DNA of 64,000 bases, taken from contig NZ_CP114029.1 in the NCBI RefSeq assembly GCF_026898155.1, forward strand, positions 2,212,001 through 2,276,000, in the 5' to 3' direction. This document shows positions 8,457 to 18,571 of this stretch, one piece after another. The notes under the pieces were generated by a model. The model did no database searches and was not told the origin of the DNA. It saw only the letters and a list, made by a program, of their open reading frames with translations. How positions within the stretch are numbered: position 1 is the first letter of the stretch; each line of letters opens with the position of its first letter. The position numbers and the translations under genes were made by a program. The stretch is from Jiella pelagia (GTDB taxonomy: Bacteria > Pseudomonadota > Alphaproteobacteria > Rhizobiales > Rhizobiaceae).

Positions 8457-10691
8457 TTACCACGTATAGCGCAGCGTGCCGCGCACCGTGCGGCCGTCGT
8501 TGTAATAGGCCGTGTCGCTGAACGTATCGACGTGGGCGACAGTGCGCTTGTCGAAGATGTTGGTGGCGTTGACCTGCAGCGTGGCGCTTTCGGTGACCTT
8601 GTAGGTCAGCGCCGCGTCGACGGTGGTGCGGGAATCGAGGTCGATCGTGTTGGCGTCGTCGGCATAGCTCGGCCCGAAATAGCGAAGGCCGGCGCCGAGC
8701 GTCAGGTCGCCGATCATGCCCTCGCCGGGGATCGTGTAGTCGGCCCAGATCGAGGCGATGTGCTCGGGCACGAGTTGCGGGCGATTGCCGGTATTGCCGA
8801 GCACGTCTTCCTTGATCTCGGCGTCCCAGTAGGAATAGGCGAGGGTGAGGTTCATGCGCTCGTCGAGGGCCATCTTGCCCTCCAGCTCGACGCCGCGGAC
8901 ATTCACCTCGCCGAGCTGGTACTGGGCGGTGTAGTTCGGGTCCCACTGCGTGACATTGCTCTGGGTGAGATCGAAGAGCGCCAGGGTGAACAGGGCGTCG
9001 AGGCCCACTGGTGCATATTTCGCGCCGACCTCGTACTGGGTGCCTTCCTGCGGCTTTGCCGGCTCGGCGAGGGAGGCGCGGCTGGTGCCGATCGGCTGGA
9101 AGGACTCGGAGTAGTTGGCATAGAGCGACACCTCGTCGGTGGCCTTGTAGGTGAGGCCGAGACGGGAGGTGAAGGCTTCGTCGGTGACCTGATCGGTCCC
9201 TTGCGAGAGGAAGCCGCCGCCATAGTCGTAATCGTAGTCGTTGGTCTGCTCGACGTGGTCGTAGCGGCCGCCGAAGGTCAGGATCCAGCGCTCGTCGATG
9301 GTCAGCTCTTCCTGGGCGTAGAGGCCGACGATCTCGATCTCGGTGTCGTCGATGAGCTGCCGGTACGGGATGACGCAGCCCCGGCCGCAATGGTTGGGGT
9401 TGGTGATGTCGATCGGGCTTGCCGTGCCGTCGTCGCGGGTCTCCTTGATGTCGTAGTGGGAATAGTCGACGCCGACGAGGGTGCGGCTGTCGAACATGCC
9501 GACCGAGGCATCGTATTGCAGCTGGTTGTCGATCAGGAAGCTCTCGCTCTTGCCGTAGACGCCGAGGGAGGAGCGGGCGACGCTGCTCGACCCGGGGGCG
9601 AGGGCCGCGCCCGGATAGACCGATTTGTAGGTGAGGTCGAGATTGGTGTAGCGGGCGTTCGAGCGGACCTTGAGGCCGTTGTCGAAATCGTGGCTGAACA
9701 GCCAGCCGATGTTGAACTCCTCGGTGTCCATGGCGTCGTAGTCGCTCTCGCCCAGGAACGTGTCCGGATCGATCCCGGAACCGTAGGGGATGCCGTGGGA
9801 GGTGTTGCCCTTGCGCTTGTTGTAGTCGCCGAGGATGGTGAGGCTGGTGGCGGCGTCGGGGCTCCACGTCAGCGCCGGGGCGACATAGAGGCGGTCGTCC
9901 TGTGTGAAGTCGGCGCCGTTGTTGCCGTCCTGCCATTTGGCGGTCATGCGGTAGGACCAGTCGCCGGTGGCCGTCAGCGGCGCGCCGAAGTCGGTGCCGG
10001 TCTCGATATGGCCGTCGCCGAAGCTGGTATAGACCTCGCCGAAGGCCTGGTCCTGCGGCCGCTTGGTGATGGCGTTGACGAGGCCGCCCGGCCCGTTGAG
10101 GCCGAACAGCGTCGAGGTCGAGCCCTTCAGGACCTCGAAGCGCTGGGCGCCATAGGGCTCGATCCGGCTGCCGGTGAAGTTCCAGTTCCGGTTCGGCAGA
10201 CCGTCGCGATAGGTCCCGTAGTTGGACTGGTAGAAGCCGCGGATGAGATAGAAGTCGTAGCGGTCGTCGGAGCCGTAAATGTCGGAGGAAACGCCGGCGG
10301 TATAGGCGAGCACCTCGTCGAGATTGTCGACGTCGCGCTGTCGCATTTCGTCTTCTGTGACCACCGAGACGGCGGCCGGCACGTCGAGGATGGGCGTGTC
10401 CGTCTTCGAGCCGACGGCGGTGTCCCTGGCGACGATGGTGGCGTCGGGCCCGACGGCGCTGCCGGTTCCGCCGTCGATGACGACGGTGTCGAGTTCGATC
10501 TGGGTGGCCGGCGTGCCGGCGTCCTGGCCGAGCGCGATGGAAGGCTGGATCAGGCCAAGCGCCGTCCCGCAGGCGAGAAGGGCTGCCACGCCGCGCGTGC
10601 GGCTCGCGCTTCCACGAGCGCCGGCATATCCCGCCTTGCGTGCCCGAAACGGCCCTTCGCCAGCGCTGGCCTGCCGCTCTTCAAGTTCCAT
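8457..10691 (-). CDS. TonB-dependent siderophore receptor
   Basis: An outer-membrane active transporter for ferric siderophores, powered by TonB-ExbBD. The 744-residue protein has a long N-terminal leader with a hydrophobic signal segment (VAALLACGTALGLI), a TonB-box-like region (ELDTVVIDGG), the plug domain (AAVSVVTEDEMRQRDVDNLDEVL, YLIRGFY, RFEVLKGSTSTLFG) and a 22-strand barrel ending in the C-terminal aromatic YTW. The substrate cannot be stated; the plug looks like the FhuA/FpvA ferric-siderophore subgroup. The divergent AraC-type regulator at 11082 is the likely activator. The leader before the hydrophobic core is unusually long (about 35 residues), so a later start is possible. Confidence 0.9.
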   Translation of the reverse strand: MELEERQASAGEGPFRARKAGYAGARGSASRTRGVAALLACGTALGLIQPSIALGQDAGTPATQIELDTVVIDGGTGSAVGPDATIVARDTAVGSKTDTPILDVPAAVSVVTEDEMRQRDVDNLDEVLAYTAGVSSDIYGSDDRYDFYLIRGFYQSNYGTYRDGLPNRNWNFTGSRIEPYGAQRFEVLKGSTSTLFGLNGPGGLVNAITKRPQDQAFGEVYTSFGDGHIETGTDFGAPLTATGDWSYRMTAKWQDGNNGADFTQDDRLYVAPALTWSPDAATSLTILGDYNKRKGNTSHGIPYGSGIDPDTFLGESDYDAMDTEEFNIGWLFSHDFDNGLKVRSNARYTNLDLTYKSVYPGAALAPGSSSVARSSLGVYGKSESFLIDNQLQYDASVGMFDSRTLVGVDYSHYDIKETRDDGTASPIDITNPNHCGRGCVIPYRQLIDDTEIEIVGLYAQEELTIDERWILTFGGRYDHVEQTNDYDYDYGGGFLSQGTDQVTDEAFTSRLGLTYKATDEVSLYANYSESFQPIGTSRASLAEPAKPQEGTQYEVGAKYAPVGLDALFTLALFDLTQSNVTQWDPNYTAQYQLGEVNVRGVELEGKMALDERMNLTLAYSYWDAEIKEDVLGNTGNRPQLVPEHIASIWADYTIPGEGMIGDLTLGAGLRYFGPSYADDANTIDLDSRTTVDAALTYKVTESATLQVNATNIFDKRTVAHVDTFSDTAYYNDGRTVRGTLRYTW

Positions 10692-11081
10692 GATCCCAGC
10701 CCCTCAACTGTCGTCCCCGGCCATCATGCGATGGAGCCTTGCGGTCCGCCGCGCCGGTCTGTTCGATCCGGTCCCCGCCGGCAGCCGGAAAGACCGGTCC
10801 CCACGCTCGTGCGAGCGCGCTGCAGGCGATGGATGCTGCACGATCGCAGCCGCGTTTCGATAACTTGATAGTGATTGTCCGGTATTGTAGTTTTGGACGT
10901 CTTTGTAGGAATCCCCGGCGGTCCCGATGCCTCAGCCGGCGCGCTGTGGCTTCACCGCCACTATCGCCGCCACTATCTCCGGCCGGGGCCGGCCGAGCAT
11001 TCAGAGGAACGTTCGAGACTTGCGTCCATCCGTGATCCATCCGGCACGGGCTCGGCCCGGCGGCAAAGACGGCCGGCGGCG
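10692..11081. promoter_or_regulatory. Divergent control region, receptor / AraC regulator
   Basis: About 390 bases between the divergent receptor and regulator genes. Around 10858-10900 is a locally AT-rich stretch (GATAACTTGATAGTGATTG), which stands out from the GC-rich surroundings and is a plausible promoter and operator. I cannot assign a Fur, Irr or AraC site with certainty. Confidence 0.4.
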
Positions 11082-12002
11082 GTGAGCTTCCGGCACTCCA
11101 TGCTGTCCCGCACCGAGGGCATCCGGCCGATCGAGCCGGTCCGATGGCGGAGCCTCGACGGCATTGCGGGCGTCTTCTGGGTTGCGGAGGGTCGGCCTGG
11201 GGCGACGGGCTACTACCTCTCCCCCGATCCGCGGATCGTCGTCTTCTTCAACGACGTCTCCTCGCATATCCGCATGTGCAACCATGAAAGTCGTCCACCG
11301 TCGCACTATCGCCCGATGACCCGGGCGATCTACGTTCCGGCCGGCATGCCGCTGTGGACGGATTTCACCTCGATGCACCGCTTCTCGCATCTGGACCTGC
11401 ATGTGCATCGCGACCGGCTGCTGCGGTTCCTGTCGCCCTCGCTTGGCAGTTCGGCCGCGAAGGCGGCCCTGCGCCGGCCGGCGGAGGTCGCGGATGTCGG
11501 CCCGGTTGAGACGCTGGCGACGTTGCTCGTCAAGGAGCTGTCCGACCCGGCGCGGCACGGCGTCTATTGCGAAAGCCTCGTCGGCAGCATCGCCGCGGCC
11601 CTCCTCGACATCCCGGTGGAAACCGGCGCAAGCGAAAGCGCGCAAACCGAACGTCGCGGCCTCACCGCGGCACAGATGGACCGGCTGGTCGCCCGGATCG
11701 ACGCGGAAGGCGGCCGCCGCCTCACCGTCGCGGAGATGGCGGCGACGGTCGGCCTGTCGGAAAGCTGGTTCGCCTCGCTGTTCAGGGAAACCACGGGGCA
11801 GACGCCGCTGCAGTGGCAGCTGGGGCATCGGATCGCCCTCGCCAAGCAGCTGCTGTTGCGCGGGGATCTGACCGTTGCCGGCGTCGCCTCGCAGCTCGGC
11901 TTCACCGACCAGGCGCATTTCACCAAGACCTTCCGTCAGATCGCCGCGGAAACGCCCGCAGCCTGGCGCGAGGCGCAGCGGACCGCCGAACGCGGGGGGT
12001 AG
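11082..12002 (+). CDS. AraC-family transcriptional regulator
   Basis: A DNA-binding regulator with an N-terminal sensor region and a C-terminal double helix-turn-helix. The first HTH is LTVAEMAATVGLSESWFASLF; the second contains LTVAGVASQLGFTDQAHFTKTFR, the classical AraC signature. The sensor half resembles the cupin-like fold that senses small molecules (YYLSPDPRIVVFF, YVPAGMPLWTDF). The start is uncertain: GTG 11082 and ATG 11100 are both in frame, and upstream in-frame sequence looks non-coding. Its position, divergent from a TonB-dependent receptor, suggests it responds to a siderophore and activates that receptor, as in the PchR type. Confidence 0.82.
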   Translation: MSFRHSMLSRTEGIRPIEPVRWRSLDGIAGVFWVAEGRPGATGYYLSPDPRIVVFFNDVSSHIRMCNHESRPPSHYRPMTRAIYVPAGMPLWTDFTSMHRFSHLDLHVHRDRLLRFLSPSLGSSAAKAALRRPAEVADVGPVETLATLLVKELSDPARHGVYCESLVGSIAAALLDIPVETGASESAQTERRGLTAAQMDRLVARIDAEGGRRLTVAEMAATVGLSESWFASLFRETTGQTPLQWQLGHRIALAKQLLLRGDLTVAGVASQLGFTDQAHFTKTFRQIAAETPAAWREAQRTAERGG

Positions 12003-12143
12003 ACGGCGGCAGAGGGTGAAGCAGAGCCGTGACCTCGATCGCCCGGATGGCGGTTTCACGTCGTGTCCATGCTCTTTTGGCCTGTCGCGCCGGGACACCC
12101 GCGCCATATGGCCGCTCACGACGTGGGTAAGCGAGCCGGGGGT

Positions 12144-13211
12144 ATGGTGAAAGACAAGGTCGAAGCCGAGGCTCACCAAACGGGCAACCATCGTCACCGC
12201 CGTGGTTCTGGCGATGACGGCGACGGTCGCCCTGGTCTGGGCGGCGGCCGGCGCGCTTCTGATGATCTTCGGCGGCCTGCTTCTTGCGGCGATCATCGCC
12301 GCGCTCGCCCGGCCGCTGCAATGGGCCGGGCTGCGGCGCGGCTGGGCCTTCGGCATCGTCATCGTCTTCCTGTTCCTGGCGATCGGCGGCGGACTGTTCT
12401 ATGGCGGGTTTACCCTCGTCGGTCAGTTCAACGAGCTGTGGCACCAGCTGCGCGAGCAGCTGCTGGGGCTTGCCAGGGCAATGACCGAAATGGGGATCGA
12501 GCCGGCGCAGGGCAGCGGCGAGGCGGACGAGCAGATCGGCCTCGACACGCTGCTGCCCAACCCCTCCGGCATCTTCTCCTCGGCCTCGCAGGCGATGTTC
12601 TCGGTGCTCGGCACCCTCGGCAACGTCTTCATCGTCGTCTTCATCGCGATCTTCCTCGTCGTCCAGCCGGGCTCTATCGGCGCGGTATCGTCAGCCTGTT
12701 TCCCCAGCCGAAGCGCAAGCGCCTCGACGAGACGCTCAGTGCCGCGGCAGAGGAATTGATCCTCTGGGTCTGCGGCACCGGCATCTCGATGGTGATCGTC
12801 TTCGTCGTCACCTGGATCGGCCTGATGCTGATCAGCATGCCGAACGCCTTCGTCCTGGCGCTGCAGGCCGGGCTCCTGGCCTTCATTCCAACCCTCGGCC
12901 CCTTCATCGCCGGCATCCCCATCGTCCTCGTCGGCCTGTCGGAATCGCCGTCGATGGCGCTGTGGGGGCTCGGCGTCTACATCCTCGTCCAGGGGATCGA
13001 GAGCAACGTCTCCCAGCCCGTCGCCCAGCGCTACACCTCGGCGCTGCCGCCGGCGCTGACCCTCGGCTCGCAGGCGGTCTTCGGCGTCCTGTTCGGCACG
13101 CTCGGCATCGCGCTGGCGGTGCCGCTGGTCGCCGTCCTGATGGTCTTCGTGCGGGAGCTCTACGTGAAGGATACGCTGGGTGGGGCCTACGGGGAAAAGA
13201 CCACGACATAA
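12144..13211 (+). CDS. AI-2E family (PerM) transporter, broken by two single-base errors
   Basis: A polytopic inner-membrane permease of the UPF0118/AI-2E exporter family. Transmembrane stretches are clear: TAVVLAMTATVALVWAAAG, FGIVIVFLFLAIGGGLFY, TLGNVFIVVFIAIFLVV, ISMVIVFVVTWIGLMLI and the C-terminal pore-like block FIPTLGPFIAGIPIVLVGL. ATG 12144 gives MVKDKVEAE. At 12168-12174 (GAGGCTC) one base must go, giving EAELTKRATIV. Near 12669-12674 (CCGGGCTC) one base must be added. CCGGAGCTC would give QPELYRRGI, fitting the family's LYRRG motif. With both corrections a single protein of about 355 residues results. The substrate is unknown; the family has also been linked to Na+/H+ exchange. Confidence 0.8.
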   Translation: MVKDKVEAEAHQTGNHRHRRGSGDDGDGRPGLGGGRRASDDLRRPASCGDHRRARPAAAMGRAAARLGLRHRHRLPVPGDRRRTVLWRVYPRRSVQRAVAPAARAAAGACQGNDRNGDRAGAGQRRGGRADRPRHAAAQPLRHLLLGLAGDVLGARHPRQRLHRRLHRDLPRRPAGLYRRGIVSLFPQPKRKRLDETLSAAAEELILWVCGTGISMVIVFVVTWIGLMLISMPNAFVLALQAGLLAFIPTLGPFIAGIPIVLVGLSESPSMALWGLGVYILVQGIESNVSQPVAQRYTSALPPALTLGSQAVFGVLFGTLGIALAVPLVAVLMVFVRELYVKDTLGGAYGEKTTT

Positions 13212-13294
13212 GCAGCCTGCCTGATCTTTCGCCTTGCGACGGCCGGGCCCGGCGGCCTAAATCGCCGCCTCGCCAGTCGTGCAGGAGCCTTGCC

Positions 13295-14354
<1,060 letters not shown>

Positions 14355-14454
14355 GGAAGGCGGCGCTTCTTCAGTATAGCGCGCGAGGCTTGGTGGCGGC
14401 GAGGAAGGCCGCCGTCGGCGGCGAGATACAGGTGCTTGCTATGGGGGTCGATCG

Positions 14455-14747
14455 TGAAACAGAATACAGTGATTCTTCTCTGATTGGGGTCGTTGAGGTC
14501 AAGCTCCCTGTTTTGTGCGCGGCCGGATCATGTCGCCCCGTGGGCCGCATGCTTCTCTTCGCGGTCGGCGTCCGAGCCGCCGCATGATGGGATCCAGAAG
14601 GCTTGGTGTCTCAATCTGTTTCACGACCTGATCGGCCTTTGCCGATGGGTCCAGAATCGAAGCGAGATCACCCAACCTCTCGTCCCCACGGGAACGATCC
14701 GGGTTACCCTTGCGGGTGTCAGTGTGCCTTTCCCTTTCGTGGGCTCC
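14455..14747 (-). ncRNA. Putative bridge/seek RNA region of IS110 copy 1
   Basis: About 290 non-coding bases downstream of the transposase. IS1111-type members of the IS110 family are known to make a structured guide RNA from this end, which pairs with donor and target DNA. The region is preserved between both copies, with a few differences (T/G near 14520, A/G near 14592, GT loss near 14720). No structure was computed; the call rests on position and family knowledge. Confidence 0.45.
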
Positions 14748-15794
14748 TTATGAGGCGACAGCGACGCTGGCGCTCGGCTCTTTTCCAAAGCGAAAGTCTT
14801 CGCCCTCGCTCCATATCCGGTGCAGGATGACAGCGAGCTTTCTGGCCACTGCAACACGCGCCCGCGCCATGCCGCGGCGCCGGGCGATCTGCATGCCCCA
14901 AGCTTTCAGGCTCGACCATTTCTTCGAGCGCACGAGCAGCGAGTTTGCTGCTTCGTAAAGAACGGAGCGAGTCAGTTCGTCGCCGCATCGGCTGATCCGG
15001 CCCTGGATGTCGGTTTCGCCCGATTGATAGCGTGACGGGGTCAGTCCGAGGTGGACGCCGACATCTCTGGAATGACGGAAACGCTCCGGTCGATCGATGG
15101 TGGCGCGGAAGGCGAGTGCCGTGATCGGGCCGACGCCTGGAACGCTCATCAGCCGTCGGCACGTCTCCTCACTTTTGACGATGTCGAGAACCTGCTTCGT
15201 CAGCGTGGCGAGCTGCTCCATCATCGTCTTAAGGACGGCGAGAAGCGGTCTGATCAAGTCCATGACATCGGGATCGCTCGCCGCCATCTCGCGAACTCGT
15301 TGGTCGAATGCAGTGCGACTGGGCTTGCCGAGTTTGATGCCGGCTTCGCGCAGGATCGCGCGCACGACATTCTCGATCGAACCCATCTCGCGCAGGATCG
15401 TGCGGCGGGCCACGAGAAGCGAGCGCCAAAGACGGGATTGCCGCGATTTGACGTGAACCTCGCGAAACCAACCCGTGCGCATGATCTGAGCCAGAGCGCG
15501 GGCGTCATTGCGATCGGTCTTATTGGGCATCGTCTTCATCGCCGCATTGGCCTTGCGCGTTTCGATGCAGATCGCCGGCCACCCGGCATCGCGCAGCCCA
15601 TCATGGAGCCAGGCCGAGAGCGGGCATGCTTCGAGGCCGATCCGTTCAAGGCGGCGGTCGACAGTTCGCAACGAAATGACCAGGGCTTCGGGCTCGCTCG
15701 CCGATCGCAGTTCTTTGACGATCTCGCCATTCTCGTCGACGATGCAGATCGACGTCTCTTCCAGCGAGACGTCCAGTCCGGCATAGTATCTCAT
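14748..15794 (-). CDS. IS110-family transposase (DEDD recombinase), copy 1
   Basis: A 348-residue DEDD transposase/recombinase. The N-terminal RuvC-like domain shows the first acidic residue in YYAGLDVSLEET, then IETRKANAAMK and MPNKTDRNDARALAQ with further acidic residues. The C-terminal Tnp_20 domain carries SVPGVGPITALAF and the serine-containing GLTPSRYQSG, which supplies the catalytic Ser in this family. Start ATG 15794. It differs from copy 2 at very few residues (Arg for Ser in RTILREMGS; Ile for Met in HRIWSEG). The IS256-type insertion lies 18 bases upstream of the start codon. Confidence 0.93.
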   Translation of the reverse strand: MRYYAGLDVSLEETSICIVDENGEIVKELRSASEPEALVISLRTVDRRLERIGLEACPLSAWLHDGLRDAGWPAICIETRKANAAMKTMPNKTDRNDARALAQIMRTGWFREVHVKSRQSRLWRSLLVARRTILREMGSIENVVRAILREAGIKLGKPSRTAFDQRVREMAASDPDVMDLIRPLLAVLKTMMEQLATLTKQVLDIVKSEETCRRLMSVPGVGPITALAFRATIDRPERFRHSRDVGVHLGLTPSRYQSGETDIQGRISRCGDELTRSVLYEAANSLLVRSKKWSSLKAWGMQIARRRGMARARVAVARKLAVILHRIWSEGEDFRFGKEPSASVAVAS

Positions 15795-15802
15795 GGCTGC
15801 TT

Positions 15803-15812
15803 CCTCTCGATG
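15803..15812 (+). repeat. Target-site duplication, left copy
   Basis: CCTCTCGATG occurs here and again at 17210-17219 on the other side of the IS256-type element. The second IS110 copy has this sequence once (around 19628-19637), so this is a duplication made by the insertion. IS256 elements usually duplicate 8-9 bp; one base of the ten may be chance identity. Confidence 0.85.
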
Positions 15813-17209
15813 GATCATGTCCCCGGGGATGGTGTATGAGCGCCGACCTTCGGAGAAGTCCGAGGCTGATCAGGCTGCCACGGCGGGCAGTCTGATGGTA
15901 GGATTGTCGGTGATGCGGGCCAGCGTTTCAAGGCTCATGTAGCGTCGCGCCACGGCCCACTCGTCGTTCGTCTCGAGCATCAGGGCGCCGACGAGGCGGA
16001 CGATGGCCTCGTCGTTGGGAAAGATTCCGATGACGTCGGACCGCCGTTTCACCTCGCGGTTCACCCGTTCCAGTGGGTTCGTCGACGCGATCTGGGCCCA
16101 GTGCTCGCGTGGGAAGGACATATAGGCCAGCACGTCGTCGCGGGAGGCGTCCATCAAGGCTCCGAGCTTGGGCTGTTTCTCCCGGAGAGCGTCGGCAACG
16201 ACTTCCCACTGGTTCTCGGCGTCGGCCTTGGTTTCCTGGGCGAAGATCGTCTTCAGCATCGCCGCCACCGCCATGCGCTGCTTCGTCGGCGCATGGGCAA
16301 GCGCGTTCCTCATCCAGTGAATGCGGCAACGCTGGTGGGTGGCGTTGAACACCCGGCGGGCGGCGGCGCGCAGGCCCTTGTGGTCGTCAGCAATGACCAG
16401 CTTCACGCCGCGCAGGCCGCGGTCGGCCAGAGATCGCAGGAACTCGGTCCAAAACGTCTCGGCTTCGGACGGGCCGGTCGCGACGCCCAAGACCTCGCGC
16501 TTGCCGTCGTTGTTGACCGCCACGGCGATTATCACGGCACGGCTGACGATCCTGCCGCCCTCGCGCACCTTCACATAGGTCGCGTCGAGCCAGAGATAGG
16601 GCCAGGCGCCTTCCAGCGGCCGCGAGAGGAAGACGTTCACCCGTTCGTCGATGTCGGCGCAGAGGCGACTGACTTGGCTCTTCGACATCCCACCGGCGCC
16701 CATGGCCTTTACCAGATCGTCGACCGAGCGTGTCGAGATGCCTTGGACATAGGCTTCCTGGATCACGGCCACCAAAGCCTTCTCGGCTGTCCTGCGTGGT
16801 TCGAGAAAGCTCGGGAAGTAGCTCCCCTTGCGCAGCTTCGGGATCTCCAGCGCGATCCTTCCGGCGCGGGTATCCCAGTCGCGATCCCGATAGCCGTTCC
16901 GCTGAACCTCGCGCAACGGCGAACGCGCTCCCTTCGCGGCGCCCGTGCGCGCTTCCACTTCCATCTCCATGATGCGATCGGCAGCGAAGGCCAGCATGTC
17001 GCGGACGAAGTCGCTGTCGGCCTGCTTCTCAATCAGCTCGATCAGCGCCATTCTCTCGTCGGTCATCGTCGTCTCCGTTTCAGGTTCCAGGTGTTGCAAC
17101 CCGAACCTTCTCGAAGATCGGCGATGACCGCCAGCGCTACCGTCGGCCGCGCGCTGCGCTACGCCGAAGGCTCCGCACGCGGCCTCCTACACCACCACCA
17201 AGGACACGG
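15813..17209 (-). mobile_element. IS256-family insertion sequence
   Basis: A complete element of about 1.4 kb inserted in IS110 copy 1. It carries one transposase and imperfect terminal inverted repeats: ATGTCCCCGGGGATGGTGTA near 15817 pairs with the reverse complement of the block ending near 17206 (GTGTCCTTGGTGGTGGTGTA), about 80% identical. Flanking duplications of about 9-10 bp show real transposition, later than the arrival of the IS110 copy. Confidence 0.9.
15870..17066 (-). CDS. IS256-family transposase (Mutator-type DDE)
   Basis: A DDE transposase of 398 residues, the usual length. The family signature is visible: [12 protein letters not shown] contains the first catalytic Asp, [13 protein letters not shown] the second, [11 protein letters not shown] the conserved C/H-x-x-H region, and [16 protein letters not shown] holds the catalytic Glu. 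The start is ATG 17066 ([11 protein letters not shown]). There is no frameshift, so the element is probably active. Confidence 0.94.
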   Translation of the reverse strand: MTDERMALIELIEKQADSDFVRDMLAFAADRIMEMEVEARTGAAKGARSPLREVQRNGYRDRDWDTRAGRIALEIPKLRKGSYFPSFLEPRRTAEKALVAVIQEAYVQGISTRSVDDLVKAMGAGGMSKSQVSRLCADIDERVNVFLSRPLEGAWPYLWLDATYVKVREGGRIVSRAVIIAVAVNNDGKREVLGVATGPSEAETFWTEFLRSLADRGLRGVKLVIADDHKGLRAAARRVFNATHQRCRIHWMRNALAHAPTKQRMAVAAMLKTIFAQETKADAENQWEVVADALREKQPKLGALMDASRDDVLAYMSFPREHWAQIASTNPLERVNREVKRRSDVIGIFPNDEAIVRLVGALMLETNDEWAVARRYMSLETLARITDNPTIRLPAVAA

Positions 17210-17219
17210 CCTCTCGATG
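17210..17219 (+). repeat. Target-site duplication, right copy
   Basis: Right-hand copy of CCTCTCGATG flanking the IS256-type element; after it the IS110 copy 1 sequence resumes (CTTGTGGCCGATCAAC), exactly as in the uninterrupted copy 2. Confidence 0.85.
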
Positions 17220-17397
17220 CTTGTGGCCGATCAACACGGACCACGTTTTACCATCTTGAAGGGAGCAGCCGCCGCTGCGGCCGAGACCCCAATCACCCCA
17301 TCTGTTTCAAATGACCGGAAAATGCGTTCAGGGCTGGACTAAGGGCGCTGCGCTTCATCCGCTGAAAATTATGAGGCCTTTACGAATAACGTCCAGA

Positions 17398-18135
17398 CTA
17401 CCGTTGCGGTATACCAAGTGAATACGCGTTTAAGAGAGAAATAATCACGATCCATAGCACAATCATAATCAATTGAAACAAGAATATAAATCTTCTATTC
17501 GCAATTAACACAATAGACATGCGATCTGATGGATACATATTTGTTGCATGAGTTGTAAATGTACCATCAAAATAATTTGTTCTAATTATCAGTCTGCTGT
17601 TCCATATTTGACGAATCAACAGTGGCCACAAAAAAATATCTATTATCCTTCTCACAATATTTGGCATGCAAGCGTAAAATTTGGTAAAACGATTTCTCGA
17701 AAAGAAACTACTATATTCTATTTTTCGACCCGCAATCGACAAAAATAACGGTTTATCAAATAATAGGCAGTTTAAAGCAAGATTTATTCCCCGTGCTTCA
17801 TAAGATGGTAAATGTCCCATTGCATTTAAGCGTGATATTGTCCCTCCTATGATGATGTAAATCATAGATAAGTCTTTCACTATCGGGTTTACGTCAATCG
17901 GCATCCAGAATAGAATTGCATCAAAAGCTCCATGCGACAACATCCGATACGCCGATAATGTTTCGAACATTATCCGTGATAAAGGTGTTTTTGTGTATGC
18001 AACATATATATTATAAAAACCTATTGCCGCTACGACTGCGCCGAAAAAATTATAGAGGAATGAGGACTCTTTGATAGCCGCTGAAATGTTTTTGCTTATT
18101 TTTCCTAAAAATTTTTTTAGATTGTGGGCAGTCAT
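17398..18135 (-). CDS. AT-rich multi-spanning membrane protein of unknown function
   Basis: I do not recognise this 245-residue protein. Its base composition is strikingly AT-rich compared with everything around it, so it was acquired from elsewhere. Hydrophobic, probably membrane-spanning segments are SSFLYNFFGAVVAAIGFY near the N-terminus, LSMIYIIIGGTIS in the middle, IIDIFLWPLLIRQIW, and a long C-terminal FLFQLIMIVLWIVIISLL. Charged loops (SRNRFTKF, KISKNIS) separate them. Start ATG 18135 was preferred to an upstream TTG at 18150. It is the only gene between two same-orientation IS110 copies. A toxin, immunity or phage-defence membrane effector is possible, but nothing in the sequence proves a role. 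Confidence 0.65.
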   Translation of the reverse strand: MTAHNLKKFLGKISKNISAAIKESSFLYNFFGAVVAAIGFYNIYVAYTKTPLSRIMFETLSAYRMLSHGAFDAILFWMPIDVNPIVKDLSMIYIIIGGTISRLNAMGHLPSYEARGINLALNCLLFDKPLFLSIAGRKIEYSSFFSRNRFTKFYACMPNIVRRIIDIFLWPLLIRQIWNSRLIIRTNYFDGTFTTHATNMYPSDRMSIVLIANRRFIFLFQLIMIVLWIVIISLLNAYSLGIPQR

Positions 18136-18277
18136 GTTCAATGGCCTCAAGCCTATCGCGCGTCACGCAATAAATATCGACATTTCAATATATCGAAAAT
18201 TGAAGCTATTTCCCACATAAGGCCCAGTCCCCGGAAAATCTCTTTCCAAACCCGGGCGATCGCTTGTTCACGAGATT

Positions 18278-18571
18278 TGAAACAGAATTCACAATCCTTC
18301 TCTGATTGGGGTCGTTGAGGTCAAGCTCCCTGTTTTGTTCGCGGCCGGATCATGTCGCCCCGTGGGCCGCATGCTTCTCTTCGCGGTCGGCGTCCGAGCC
18401 GCCGCATGATGGGGTCCAGAAGGCTTGGTGTCTCAATCTGTTTCACGACCTGATCGGCCTTTGCCGATGGGTCCAGAATCGAAGCGAGATCACCCAACCT
18501 CTCGTCCCCACGGGAACGATCCGGGTTACCCTTGCGGGTGTGTCAGTGTGCCTTTCCCTTTCGTGGGCTCC
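18278..18571 (-). ncRNA. Putative bridge/seek RNA region of IS110 copy 2
   Basis: The non-coding end downstream of the transposase, about 290 bases, matches that of copy 1 apart from a few changes, including an extra GT in GTGTGTCAG near 18540. By family analogy (IS1111 subgroup) this end encodes the guide RNA. Structure and expression are not shown by sequence alone. Confidence 0.45.

Larger units (their letters stand above)
14455..17309 (-). mobile_element. IS110-family element, copy 1, split by an IS256-type insertion
   Basis: Without the internal insertion this element is 1448 bp and almost identical to copy 2 at 18278-19726. Ends were set by comparing copies and by the inverted relation TGAAACAG (14455) / CTGTTTCA (ending 17309), with a second matched block GATTGGGGTC / GACCCCAATC just inside. 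The long non-coding part lies downstream of the transposase and the ends carry short inverted repeats, both features of the IS1111 subgroup. Copy 1 differs from copy 2 by a few substitutions and a missing GT dinucleotide near 14720. The insertion sits just upstream of the transposase start and probably silences or changes its expression. Confidence 0.85.

Noticed and set aside
8223..10868. 881-residue rightward frame opposite the TonB-dependent receptor
   Set aside because: Composition and lack of motifs mark it as a shadow of the receptor gene.
16101..17342. Long rightward frame across the IS256 transposase
   Set aside because: It is the opposite-strand shadow of the transposase and reads through the element's end.
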